From JANLTP01 sp031363055 (lineage in GTDB: Bacteria; Pseudomonadota; Gammaproteobacteria; Burkholderiales; Burkholderiaceae_E), in assembly GCA_031363055.1 (NCBI GenBank), contig JANLTP010000024.1:5293-69292 (forward strand): DNA of 64,000 nt, in the 5' to 3' direction. The translations under genes were made by a program, and so were the position numbers. Below, in pieces: positions 54,776 through 63,772 of the stretch. The notes under the pieces were generated by a model. The model saw nothing but the letters and a program-made list of their open reading frames with translations. It searched no databases and had not been told where the DNA came from. Positions within the stretch are counted from its first letter, which is position 1; each line of letters opens with the position of its first letter.

Positions 54776-55309
54776 CGATGGACCGTCGGCTGCTACGCAG
54801 CGAAGGGTAAATGGCGCCGCCCCCAACGGTCCCTTGACCTCGCCGGATATTGATTGTCTCCTGACCTCAGCATTGATTTCGACATCCATCGGCAAGGGTT
54901 GGCTGACCTTGCGCTCACCTATCGGAGACACCATGCCGTCGTTCGAATGTTGACCGATGTCCATTGCCACCGGCTGGCCCATATTTTGGCAGCGATCTCG
55001 TTCCCGCCCGACGTCAGTTACGTCGGCCACTTCGAACATGAAGTGGCGCATGCGTTTGGCGCCTGGAATCTGCGCGAACGCGATTGAATGATGGCGCGGG
55101 TTGATGTGCAGGAATGCAATCTCGGCGCTCATGTCGGCTGACAGCTTCAGTCGTACATAGTCGCTGATCGCCATGCCGAACACCCGCTGCGTGAATTCGA
55201 GCGACTTGGCATACTGCGACGCTGGGAAGAGCGCATGGCCGGGCCCGCCAGCACCGGTGACAAAGCTCGAATGTACGCGGCCGGATACGAATCGTTCGGA
55301 GCTCAACAT
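54770..55309 (-). pseudogene. VOC-family extradiol dioxygenase remnant
   Basis: The central part matches the second half of BphC-type dioxygenases: FVTGAGGPGHALF, AEIAFLHINPRHHSIAF, KRMRHFMFEVADVTDVG and MDIGQHSNDGMVS. The N-terminal half (about 130 residues) is missing, and after HSNDGMVS the expected FYxxTPSG with the iron-binding Glu is replaced by unrelated sequence (PIGERKVSQPLPMDVEIN). The frame is open for 179 codons, but the enzyme cannot be complete. Its last codons run into the amidohydrolase remnant in the same frame. Confidence 0.7.
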
Positions 55310-55319
55310 CTACCCGCAA

Positions 55320-55806
55320 AAGGCTTCAGGGCGAAGCCTTCCTCTGCGATTCGCACTTTGCCTTTCGTACCCTGTCCAGCCAGAATCCACGTGTTCGCTT
55401 GTCGATCGGCGAGGCGGCGTTTCCGGACGCCGAGCCACTGCTGCGCAGCGGGCGCATTGATTTTTTGGTCGATCCGCGACCCGGACCGCCGGTGGCGCGA
55501 GAATACCGGGTCAAATTGCTGTATCGGAACCAGCGCCAGGTGTTCGCGCGGATTGGCCATCCGCTACGCGCAACAACCCGATTATCGGCGCTACAAGACT
55601 TACCGTGGTTGTGTAACGGTCTGCTCGCACGCGCGGAACAAGATCTCGAGGATTTGTTCACTCGTTACCGGCAGACGCCGCCGCGCGAAACGATTCCGGC
55701 GCCGGATATCGTCCTGATTCAGAAGGCCGGACTACCGTTGCCGCCGGCAGCCGAGTTGTTTGCGCAACTGCCGTGCCGACAGCAAGGACAACACATACCA
55801 TCATGA
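55320..55806 (+). pseudogene. LysR-family regulator remnant (effector domain only)
   Basis: The reading RLQGEAFLCDSHFAFRTLSS, RLSIGEAAFPDAEPLLRSGR and IDFLVDPRPGPPVAREYRVK fits the effector-binding domain of a LysR regulator, ending ELFAQLPCRQQG. The N-terminal helix-turn-helix is absent: upstream sequence belongs to the VOC remnant on the other strand. It cannot bind DNA as it stands. Confidence 0.65.
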
Positions 55807-55997
55807 TTTGGTCCACTATCGGCGTCTAAACACGTTGTAAAACGCCGCGACTACCCTGTGCCGATCAGTTGAATTAAAGTCACGCACGTGCGTTGAACGG
55901 GCCGGCTTCGCAGGTGGTCAAACAGGGTGCCTGGAGATGAACAAGCCGTGCTGATTCGATCGCAAGACAGAGCGCAAGAAAAGATCCAACGAAGCTG

Positions 55998-57932
55998 ATG
56001 TGTGCGGTTGCGGGAATCCTGTCGGCGACGCCGATCGACGCTGCGCGTATCTTCGACATGACGTTGATTCAACTGCACCGAGGACCCGACGGCAGCGGTC
56101 ATGTGTTGTTCCGTGGCGATCACATCTCTGCCGTAGTCGAAACCCCCGATCAGCTCGAATCTGCGAGCACCATCGCACAAGTTGCGCTGGGGCATCGGCG
56201 GCTGGCCATTCTGGATCGCTCGCCAGCGGCACGCCAACCCATGTCTTATGCGAACAACCGCTATTGGCTGACCTACAACGGCGAAATTTATAACTACCTT
56301 GAATTGCGCGATGAGTTACGCGAACTCGGTCACTCGTTTCGTACCAGCAGCGACAGCGAAGTCGTTCTAGCTGCGTTCGCCGCCTGGGGAACCGGCTGCT
56401 TCGCCCGGTTCAACGGTATGTGGGGTATGGCCATCTGGGATACCGATAAACGAACGCTCACTCTGGCACGCGACCGATTCGGCGAGAAACCGGTCTACTA
56501 CAGCACGGTCAACGATCGCCTGATCTTTGCGTCCGAGATCAAGGCGCTGTTCGCCAGTGGACTGATTCGCCCGGAATTGAATCGCGCCGCTGCTCGAGAC
56601 TTTTTCCAGTACGAAACGCTGAATCACACAAATGATTCATTCTTCGTCAACGTCCAATCACTTCCTGCCGGCAGTTTTGCAGTCGTCAAACTCGAAGACC
56701 CGACACGTCTGGTGGCACTGCCGTACTGGCAATTAGAAGCTGTCGACTCACGCTTGAGTTTTCAGGACGCCTCGGCCCGGTTTCGAGCGCTGTTCGAATC
56801 ATCGGTCGCGCTTCGAATGCGCAGCGATGTCGCCGTCGGCTCTTGTCTGTCGGGTGGACTTGATTCGTCGGCGATTGCCTGTCAGATGTCGCAATTCGAA
56901 TCATCATCGCCGATCAACACCTTTACATCGGGATCATCCGACCCGCGCTTTGACGAAACTCGTTGGGCGAAAATAGTCTCCGATGCGCTCGGTACGCGAG
57001 CCCATCACACGACCTTGTGCCAGCAGACCCTGCTTGACGATCTGGAATCACTGCTCTGGCATCAGGAAGAACCGTTCAACAGCGTCGGCACCTTCGCGCA
57101 GTGGCAAGTCATGCGCTGCGCTCGTCAGGCCGGCGTCCCCGTTCTGCTGGACGGCCAGGGTGCCGATGAGATCATGATGGGGTACAAGAAGTTCTACCTC
57201 TGGCATCTGCGCTCACTAGCCGCACGCGGCCAATGGATCAGCGCGGCCAACGAGGCCGTTGCGTTGGCGCTTCGCGGCGATCGCGGCGTGCTTCGGTGGC
57301 GCGAAGGCATTCGATACTGGCCAGAGTTATTGCGGCCAAAAGGCCATTTGCTGAGCGACTATATGATCGGCAACCATCTGCTTGGAGGCGATTTGCTCGG
57401 AGGCGATCTGCCACGCGATGCAAGCGCCAGCGCAGGTTCGTTTCATCGCTCGAGCGCCAACGTGAGCCTCTTGCAACGTCAAATGGATGATCTGAGCCGC
57501 TTCAGTTTGCCGGTCCTGTTGCGACACGAGGACCGTAATTCAATGGCCTGGTCAGTCGAATCCCGAGTGCCTTTCCTCGATCACCGTCTGGTCGAATTTC
57601 TGCTCGGACTGCCGGTCGAGTTCAATTTACGATCGGGTCAAACCAAGGCGCTGCTGCGCCATGCGTTCGCGGGTGCGCTGCCCGAGGCGGTCTTGAATCG
57701 GCGCGACAAGATGGGCTACGCAACACCGCAAAGCGTCTGGATGCAAGGGCCGCTGGGTGTGAGAATGCTGGAGGAACTCAACGAGTCGAAGCTGGCATCA
57801 TCGATGCTTGATGTGCGCGAATTCACGAAACGCTGGCACACGGCGTCGCCGGCGCGACGCGTCGCCATGCAGGCGAGTCTTTTTCGAGCCGGGATATTTG
57901 CAAGTTGGGCGCGACGATTTTCGGTGCAGTGA
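55998..57932 (+). CDS. asnB: Asparagine synthase (glutamine-hydrolysing), AsnB type
   Basis: The 644-residue amidotransferase has the glutaminase nucleophile Cys2 (MCAVAGILS), LIQLHRGPDGSGH, LTYNGEIYNYLELR, and the synthetase PP-loop SCLSGGLDSSAI. Further marks: LDGQGADEIMMGY, LLRHEDRNSMAWSVESRVPFLDHRL. It transfers ammonia from glutamine to an acyl-adenylate, normally Asp. A 15-bp tandem duplication (57378-57407) adds LLGGDLLGGDL to a surface region. The lone position beside an MFS gene leaves open a role in modifying another acid. Confidence 0.92.
   Translation: MCAVAGILSATPIDAARIFDMTLIQLHRGPDGSGHVLFRGDHISAVVETPDQLESASTIAQVALGHRRLAILDRSPAARQPMSYANNRYWLTYNGEIYNYLELRDELRELGHSFRTSSDSEVVLAAFAAWGTGCFARFNGMWGMAIWDTDKRTLTLARDRFGEKPVYYSTVNDRLIFASEIKALFASGLIRPELNRAAARDFFQYETLNHTNDSFFVNVQSLPAGSFAVVKLEDPTRLVALPYWQLEAVDSRLSFQDASARFRALFESSVALRMRSDVAVGSCLSGGLDSSAIACQMSQFESSSPINTFTSGSSDPRFDETRWAKIVSDALGTRAHHTTLCQQTLLDDLESLLWHQEEPFNSVGTFAQWQVMRCARQAGVPVLLDGQGADEIMMGYKKFYLWHLRSLAARGQWISAANEAVALALRGDRGVLRWREGIRYWPELLRPKGHLLSDYMIGNHLLGGDLLGGDLPRDASASAGSFHRSSANVSLLQRQMDDLSRFSLPVLLRHEDRNSMAWSVESRVPFLDHRLVEFLLGLPVEFNLRSGQTKALLRHAFAGALPEAVLNRRDKMGYATPQSVWMQGPLGVRMLEELNESKLASSMLDVREFTKRWHTASPARRVAMQASLFRAGIFASWARRFSVQ
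57378..57407. repeat. Two 15-bp tandem units in asnB
   Basis: ctgcttggaggcgat and ttgctcggaggcgat lie head to tail, encoding LLGGDLLGGD. The frame is kept. Confidence 0.75.
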
Positions 57933-57971
57933 TTCCCGGTACAGTGATTCTCGAAACAGCGATTCTTCGTA
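57927..57971. repeat. Three 15-bp tandem units at the asnB 3' end
   Basis: cagtgattcccggta, cagtgattctcgaaa and cagcgattcttcgta are consecutive imperfect copies. The asnB stop TGA lies in the first unit. They lie between the convergent asnB and MFS genes. No terminator with a T-run is seen. Confidence 0.8.
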
Positions 57972-57994
57972 CGGCTAATCACCCGTTCGCGTGA

Positions 57995-59278
57995 TTACTG
58001 CGACGGCATCCGCGAGAGCGCACGTACCCACCAGAAAAACGACAAGCCACCGAGTGCACCCACGATCGACAGCGCAAAGCCGGCGTAATAGGCGCCGGTC
58101 AGATCATGCAGATAACCGCTCGCCCAGGAACCGGTCGCCGCTCCAGCACCCATACCCAGCAACACCATACCGTAGACCCGGCCCATTGCACCTGGAAAAT
58201 GGCGCGCGGCCAATACGGCGACCAGCGGCGCGCGCGACCCTTGCATGGTACCGAACAGCAGCGCAAACGCGGCGATGAAGACGACCGAAGGGTAAAGAGC
58301 CGCGAATGCCAACATGACGACACCGGCAATCGAAGCACCGTAGGACAAGGTGGCGACCCATCGTTCGCCGAAGCGTTCGGCCAACGCACCTGCACCGAGA
58401 TTGCCGATGATCGATAACATGCCCACCAATCCGAAGATCGTCGCCGCCAGCAGCGCCGAGTAACCGGCATCGATGAGGTAAGCCACCAACTGCACCTGGA
58501 TCGTGAAGGTGGCGACCGAAGTGCAGAACATGACGCCCGCGAGCGCCCAGAACACATGCGAGCGCAGCGCGCGGGCAATGGTCCAGGCAGCCTGCGACTG
58601 GACTCTGGAGGCAGTTGCAGCAACCACTTCTGGTGAGCCCGCCTCGATTCGCCGCCACGGCAAAAGCAACAGCATGGGCAAGATGACTACCACCAGCAGC
58701 ACGCCGATCGAATGATAGGCGCCGCGCCAACCGAGCTGATCGATCAGCGACTGCACCAGTGGCGCGAAGATCAGCATGCCAACGCCCAGGGCCGCCGACA
58801 GCACGCCCATGGCACTGGGCAGGCGCGTTCGGAACCAGCGGCTGGCGAGGCTGGACGAGGGTACCGCCCCGATCAGGCTCGAACCAATGGCGCTCATGAC
58901 GCCAATCAGCAAGTACATGTGCCACAAGGCCTGCATCCAACCGGCCAGCAGATAGGCACTGGCGAACATGAAGAGGCCGAGGCTGAAGCAGCGCCGTGGA
59001 CCCAGACGGTCGACCACGACACCGGTCACCGGCGACATCAGCCCGATGACCAGCATGTAGGTCGAATACACGCCGGTCAGTGCAGCGCGATCAGCGTCGA
59101 ATTCGCGCGCCATCGGCAACAGAAACACGGCGAAGCTCTCGCCCGCCCCGCGCGACAGCAAGTTCATCAATGTGCACAGCGCCAGCACGCCCAGTGCTGC
59201 GCGGTGCCCTGCGGGCGCGGTCTTCAGGATCGAATTAATCAGCAGGTCCCGGCGTGGTGAGTCTAAGGGTTCGGTCAA
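57995..59278 (-). CDS. MFS transporter (OFA/oxalate-formate antiporter-like)
   Basis: The 427-residue protein has 12 predicted helices. Marks: YMLVIGLMSPVTGVVVDRLGPRR between helices 2 and 3 (MFS motif A) and the second-half counterpart GNLGAGALAERFGERW. The pattern resembles monocarboxylate or oxalate/formate antiporters, but the substrate is not fixed by sequence. The frame opens with TTG 59278; no ribosome site is evident, so the start is uncertain by some 30 residues. It is divergent from the CaiB/BaiF gene at 59475, so it may carry that enzyme's acid. Confidence 0.9.
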   Translation of the reverse strand: MTEPLDSPRRDLLINSILKTAPAGHRAALGVLALCTLMNLLSRGAGESFAVFLLPMAREFDADRAALTGVYSTYMLVIGLMSPVTGVVVDRLGPRRCFSLGLFMFASAYLLAGWMQALWHMYLLIGVMSAIGSSLIGAVPSSSLASRWFRTRLPSAMGVLSAALGVGMLIFAPLVQSLIDQLGWRGAYHSIGVLLVVVILPMLLLLPWRRIEAGSPEVVAATASRVQSQAAWTIARALRSHVFWALAGVMFCTSVATFTIQVQLVAYLIDAGYSALLAATIFGLVGMLSIIGNLGAGALAERFGERWVATLSYGASIAGVVMLAFAALYPSVVFIAAFALLFGTMQGSRAPLVAVLAARHFPGAMGRVYGMVLLGMGAGAATGSWASGYLHDLTGAYYAGFALSIVGALGGLSFFWWVRALSRMPSQ

Positions 59279-59474
59279 GGAGGTCAGTCAAACAGACGGG
59301 GCTGATAAAGCAACCTCGATCGGGTTCAGCGTATCACGCGGCAAAACCTCGGGTCGTCACAGACTCGTGGCGAGTCGCTATTGTCGTTGACAATGCGGCA
59401 GCGCGGCGAGACGCCCTGCGAGACGTCCTCCGGACGCTCTTCTTTGGCCGCCCCTTTGACAGGATCCCGCTTCA

Positions 59475-60665
59475 ATGAGTTATGACGCACCGTTTGCCGG
59501 GCTGAAAATCATCGACCTGAGCCAGGGAATTGCCGGCCCGTATTGCGCCATGTTGATGGCTCAGCAAGGCGCGCAGGTCATCAAGGTCGAGGGGCCGGGC
59601 GACGGTGACTGGAGCCGCGCGCTGGGTGTACGTTACGGGGATCACTCGTCGTTCTCGATCATCGGCAATCTGGGCAAGCGAGCCGTGGCAATCGATCTGA
59701 AACAGGCTGAAGGCAAGGCCGTGCTCTGGCGATTGTTGGCCGGCGCCGACGTCTTCATCGAAGGCTTTCGGCCCGGGGTCATCCAGCGCTTGGGCTTTGA
59801 TTACGAGGCTGTTGCCGCGCGCGAGCCTCGACTGATTTACCTTTCGATCTCCGGTTTCGGCCAGCGTGGTCCGCTGGTCGGCCGACCCGCCATGGACCCG
59901 GTGCTGCAGGCGTTCAGCGGTCTGACCGGCGAGAACCATGGCGAGGACGGCATACCGCATCGGGTACCGGTGATTCCGATCGACATGGTCACCTCACTGT
60001 ATGCCTTTCAGGCGTTATCCTCGGCGCTCTACGCCCGCCGCGATCAGCCGCGCGGCCGCTATCTCGATGCCAGTCTGATGCAGGGTGCGGCCGGCCTGCA
60101 GGCGATCCGGATGATGTCGACCCATCTGCAAGGTGGCACCGTTGGCCCGGGCAGTGTGCCAAACGGCGTCTTCAAGACGGCCGATGGCTGGATGTCGATC
60201 AGCGCGGTGCGCGAGCGTGAATGGATCGGATTGTGTACGGCTCTGGATCGGCCGGAGCTGACCCGCGATGAGCGTTTTCTGACGGCCGCCGTGCGCTATC
60301 AAAACGAAGCCGAGCTATTGAATATTTTGCGGCCACTCATCAAAACCTTGAACAGCGTCCCGTTCTCGCAACGGCTGACCGAAACCGACGTTCTGCACGA
60401 GCGCGTCAATCGGTATGCAGATTTTCTGAAGGAGCCACAGGTCGTCGAAACCGACGCGGTGGCGTGGCTGTCGCAACCCGATGTTCCCCGGTTGGTACCG
60501 GTTGGCAATTTGCCCGGGATGGCGGCGTTCAAGGACGGAACCGCGCTGGCGACCGCGCCGCGCGTCGGGCAGGACAGCGCCGCCGTGCTGGCTGAACACG
60601 GCTACAGCGAGGCACAGATTGCCGAGCTGGCCGCGCGCGGTGTGATCGATCTGGGAATAGACTAA
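59475..60665 (+). CDS. CaiB/BaiF family CoA-transferase
   Basis: The 396-residue type III CoA-transferase has LKIIDLSQGIAGPYCAMLMAQ, GAQVIKVEGPGDGDW, LGKRAVAIDLKQAEGKAV and the catalytic Asp block GRPAMDPVLQAFSGLTG. The start has AGGA upstream. The paired divergent MFS carrier suggests uptake and activation of one carboxylic acid. It is not a close duplicate of the transferase at 46650. Confidence 0.93.
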   Translation: MSYDAPFAGLKIIDLSQGIAGPYCAMLMAQQGAQVIKVEGPGDGDWSRALGVRYGDHSSFSIIGNLGKRAVAIDLKQAEGKAVLWRLLAGADVFIEGFRPGVIQRLGFDYEAVAAREPRLIYLSISGFGQRGPLVGRPAMDPVLQAFSGLTGENHGEDGIPHRVPVIPIDMVTSLYAFQALSSALYARRDQPRGRYLDASLMQGAAGLQAIRMMSTHLQGGTVGPGSVPNGVFKTADGWMSISAVREREWIGLCTALDRPELTRDERFLTAAVRYQNEAELLNILRPLIKTLNSVPFSQRLTETDVLHERVNRYADFLKEPQVVETDAVAWLSQPDVPRLVPVGNLPGMAAFKDGTALATAPRVGQDSAAVLAEHGYSEAQIAELAARGVIDLGID

Positions 60666-60697
60666 GGGATAGGACTCGAAACAAGGAGCGCATCATC

Positions 60698-61291
60698 ATG
60701 TTTTTCGCAACCAACGATCCTGGCGGGTTTTTCTCGTTGCGCCCGATGCCTAACTCAGTCTTTGATATCGCTTCGCCCTTTGGCAGCGGCGCGCAATTGG
60801 TTCTACAACGCTTTCCAAAGAACTCGGCGCAGCTCTTGCCGCAACATTCGGCCGGTATCAGCGTTGCTGCCGCGCAGGCGCGCCAGACATTCGGAGCATC
60901 AGGTGGCGCGATCGAGCTGTTCGGGCTCACCGATCGATCCGGGCAAGACGCCTTCAATATCGGACTGTCGACCAACCGGGCGCGAAACGCCGAAAACGCC
61001 CTGCGCATCGCCATGTCGCTCGGCGACTTCAGTGCCAGCTTCAGCAACGGCCTCGGCGAGGAATTCGAGAAGCTGTATTTTCCTAACGACAAGGACGGAA
61101 GTAGCAACGACAGTTTTCGCGGCGTCGTTTGTTATCTGTGGGAATCGATTGCTACCGCACGTGACGTCGGATTGCGCCTCCAGATCAGCTTTGCAGCGCC
61201 GCCACTGCCCGCCGGCGACCGACGCACTTCCGTTCTCGGTCCGCTTCATCTGGGTCGACTGCGCGCGACACCGCGCTCGTCGTTTGCCTGA
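60698..61291 (+). CDS. Orphan OmpA-like domain protein
   Basis: The 197-residue protein has an OmpA-like fold signature: IELFGLTDRSGQDAFNIGLSTNRARNAENALR, followed by FSASFSNGLGEEFEKLYFPNDKDGSSNDSFRGVVCYLWES. Peptidoglycan-binding OmpA domains have a D and an R in this motif; here they are D and R in TDRSG and NRARNAENAL. There is no signal peptide at the N-terminus, which is unusual. The start ATG has AAGGAG upstream. It lies between CaiB/BaiF and the molybdenum hydroxylase; the function is unknown. Confidence 0.6.
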   Translation: MFFATNDPGGFFSLRPMPNSVFDIASPFGSGAQLVLQRFPKNSAQLLPQHSAGISVAAAQARQTFGASGGAIELFGLTDRSGQDAFNIGLSTNRARNAENALRIAMSLGDFSASFSNGLGEEFEKLYFPNDKDGSSNDSFRGVVCYLWESIATARDVGLRLQISFAAPPLPAGDRRTSVLGPLHLGRLRATPRSSFA

Positions 61292-61350
61292 TCCCGTTTC
61301 GAAACACTGCAACCCTGCTCCGGTCCGCGTTTGCGGTGGCCACCGGATTA

Positions 61351-61375
61351 ATTGACAATACACTACGTAGTCAAT
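61351..61375. promoter_or_regulatory. Palindromic operator-like site upstream of the molybdenum hydroxylase gene
   Basis: ATTGAC (61351-61356) and GTCAAT (61370-61375) are inverted arms around a centre that includes ACTACGTAGT, a 10-bp perfect palindrome at 61362-61371. The TTGACA at 61352-61357 is a perfect -35. A bound TetR- or MarR-like repressor would cover the promoter. The start ATG is at 61410. Confidence 0.6.
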
Positions 61376-61409
61376 CAGCTCATATTCAATCCGTTCGGAG
61401 AACAAAACC

Positions 61410-63713
61410 ATGAAATTCGGTATTGGCCAGGCAATGAAACGGGTCGAGGACCAGCGCCTCTTGACTGGCACCGGCCAGTTCGTCGATGACCTGGTGACGC
61501 CGGGCACCGCGATGGTGTTCTTCCTGCGCAGCCCGCATCCGCGCGCAAAGATCGTTTCGATTGATATCGCCGAAGCCAAGGCTGCCGAAGGGGTAGTCGG
61601 TGTCGTAACTGGCGCCGACTTGCTGGCCGCCGGTGTTTCGCCTTTTCCGACGGTTCCGGGCCTCTTGAACACCGCCGGCGCGCCATGGTCGTCGCCGCCC
61701 TACTTTCCGCTCGCCACCGACGAAGTCCGATTTGTCGGCCAGGTGGTCGCTGCCGTCATAGCCGAAACTCGCGCGCAGGCCGAGTCCGCCGCCGAATTGA
61801 TCGTCGTCGATTACCAGGAGTTACCCAGTGTCACGACGCTGGCCGCAGCGCGCGCGGCCGATGCGCCGCAACTGTGGTCCGGCGCACCGGGCAATGCGCT
61901 GGCGCAAATGCGCTTTGGCAACCAGGCAAGCTGTGACGCCGCCTTCGCCAAGGCCGCGCACGTTGCCAAGCTGTCGTTCATGAATCAGCGGCTGGTTCCG
62001 GTGACGCTGGAGCCGCGCGCAACCTCGGCCGAATACGACGCTGCCAGTGGCCGCTTTACGGTTCGGACCACTTGCCAGAACCCGGCCAGCATGCGCACCG
62101 CTTTGGCCGACGCCGTGTTGAAAGTACCCGGCGAAAAAGTACGCATCGTGGTGGGCGATGTCGGCGGCGGCTTCGGTATGAAAACCGTGCTGTACCCGGA
62201 GGATGCCGTCTGCGCCTGGGCCGCCCGCAAATATGGCCGCAAGGTGCTCTGGCGCGCCACACGGACCGAAGAGTTCCTGTCGGGTAATCACGGCCGCGAT
62301 CAACACAATGAAGGCGAACTGGCGCTCGACGCCGACGGCAAGATTCTTGGCTTGCGTGTGCGCATAGTCGGTAACGTCGGTGCTTATGGCAGTGGTCCGG
62401 GCACGATCATTGTGGTGGCGATCGGCCCGAAGGTGATTACCGGTGTCTATCACATACCGACCCTCGATCTGCACAGCGTCGCGGTGACCACCAACACCAA
62501 TCTGGTCGGCGCCTATCGCGGTGCCGGCCGGCCCGAGGCGATCTTCCTGATCGAGCGGCTCATGGATCAGGCCGCCGCCCTCATGAAGATCGATCCGGCT
62601 GAATTGCGTCGGCGCAATTTCATTCAGCCGAACCAGATGCCCTACACCACACCGATGGGCGAGACCTTCGACAGCGGCAATTTTCCGAACATGCTGACGC
62701 GCATTCTCGAGCTGGCCGACTGGTCGGGCTTCGCGGCACGGCGCGCGCAATCGAAGGCACGCGGCAAGCTGCGCGGTCGGGCGATCTCGACGTTCCTCGA
62801 GTGGACCGGCGTGGTCCACGAAGAAACCGTGCGCATGCATGTCGAAGGCGATGGCCGCGTCTATGTGTTCACCGCCATGCAGGCGATGGGCCAGGGCATT
62901 GAATCGAGTTACGTACAGATCATCAGTCAAGCGCTCGACATCGAGGCCGAGCGCATCGTTATCGTCCAGGGTGACAGCGATGTCGCCGAAGGCGTCGGCA
63001 GCCTGGGCAGCCGTTCGCTCTACATCGGTGGCTCGGCGATGATGACGGTCTCGAACGACACCATCGCCAAGGGCCGCGAACTGGCCGCCAGCGCCCTTGA
63101 AGTGTCGAGCGCCGATATTGAATACCGCGATACGCGTTTTTCAGTGGCCGGCACCGATGTCGGCATCAGCCTGGCCGAGCTGGCCGCACGCCAGCCCGAC
63201 CAGCGTATTGCCACGACCTCGGTGCAGAAGGTTGGCGGCCCGTCCTGGCCGAACAGTTGCCATGTCTGCGAAGTCGAGATCGATCCAGACACCGGCGAAG
63301 TCGCGATCGTCAAATACACGGCGCTCGATGATGTCGGCCGCGTCGTCAATCCGATGATCGTCGCCGGCCAGGTACACGGCGGTATCGCGCAGGCGGTTGG
63401 CCAGGCGCTGATGGAGGCCACGCACTACGACCCGGACAGCGGTCAGTTGTTCACCGGCTCAATGATGGACTACAGCATGCCGCGCGCCGATAACTTTCCG
63501 AACATCGAGCAGCATTGTGACGAATCGACACCCTGCAAGATCAATCCGCTCGGTGCCAAGGGCGTCGGAGAATTGGGCACGGTAGGGGGCACGCCGACCG
63601 TAGTCAATGCGGTCATCGATGCGCTGCGACCGATGGGCGTCAGCAGCCTCGAAATGCCGCTGACGTCGGAGCGGGTCTGGCAGGCCTTGCAGGCGGGGAA
63701 GCTCGCGGCTTAA
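61410..63713 (+). CDS. Xanthine dehydrogenase family molybdopterin-binding subunit (CoxL form II-like)
   Basis: The 767-residue subunit has the molybdenum-cofactor loops of the xanthine oxidase family: GDVGGGFGMKTVLYPEDAVC, NLVGAYRGAGRPEAIFLIE and the catalytic Glu in GAKGVGELGTVGGTP. The AYRGAGR motif marks form II, not the AYRCSFR of true CO dehydrogenase (form I). Start: ATG with GGAG 8 nt upstream. The FAD and 2Fe-2S subunits usually encoded beside it are absent on both sides, so its partners must be elsewhere. The substrate is unknown; aldehydes or aromatic or N-heterocyclic acids are typical. Confidence 0.93.
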   Translation: MKFGIGQAMKRVEDQRLLTGTGQFVDDLVTPGTAMVFFLRSPHPRAKIVSIDIAEAKAAEGVVGVVTGADLLAAGVSPFPTVPGLLNTAGAPWSSPPYFPLATDEVRFVGQVVAAVIAETRAQAESAAELIVVDYQELPSVTTLAAARAADAPQLWSGAPGNALAQMRFGNQASCDAAFAKAAHVAKLSFMNQRLVPVTLEPRATSAEYDAASGRFTVRTTCQNPASMRTALADAVLKVPGEKVRIVVGDVGGGFGMKTVLYPEDAVCAWAARKYGRKVLWRATRTEEFLSGNHGRDQHNEGELALDADGKILGLRVRIVGNVGAYGSGPGTIIVVAIGPKVITGVYHIPTLDLHSVAVTTNTNLVGAYRGAGRPEAIFLIERLMDQAAALMKIDPAELRRRNFIQPNQMPYTTPMGETFDSGNFPNMLTRILELADWSGFAARRAQSKARGKLRGRAISTFLEWTGVVHEETVRMHVEGDGRVYVFTAMQAMGQGIESSYVQIISQALDIEAERIVIVQGDSDVAEGVGSLGSRSLYIGGSAMMTVSNDTIAKGRELAASALEVSSADIEYRDTRFSVAGTDVGISLAELAARQPDQRIATTSVQKVGGPSWPNSCHVCEVEIDPDTGEVAIVKYTALDDVGRVVNPMIVAGQVHGGIAQAVGQALMEATHYDPDSGQLFTGSMMDYSMPRADNFPNIEQHCDESTPCKINPLGAKGVGELGTVGGTPTVVNAVIDALRPMGVSSLEMPLTSERVWQALQAGKLAA

Positions 63714-63772
63714 GGTAAGCCGAGTGAGGTTGCCGCGCAGTGTCGCCGCGCAAGGTCGCCGAGTAACGGCCG
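63714..63772. repeat. Short degenerate repeats between convergent genes
   Basis: The 59-nt gap contains ttgccgcgcagtg, tcgccgcgcaagg and tcgccgagtaa, three imperfect copies of a 12-13 nt unit. No clear terminator is seen. Confidence 0.55.
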
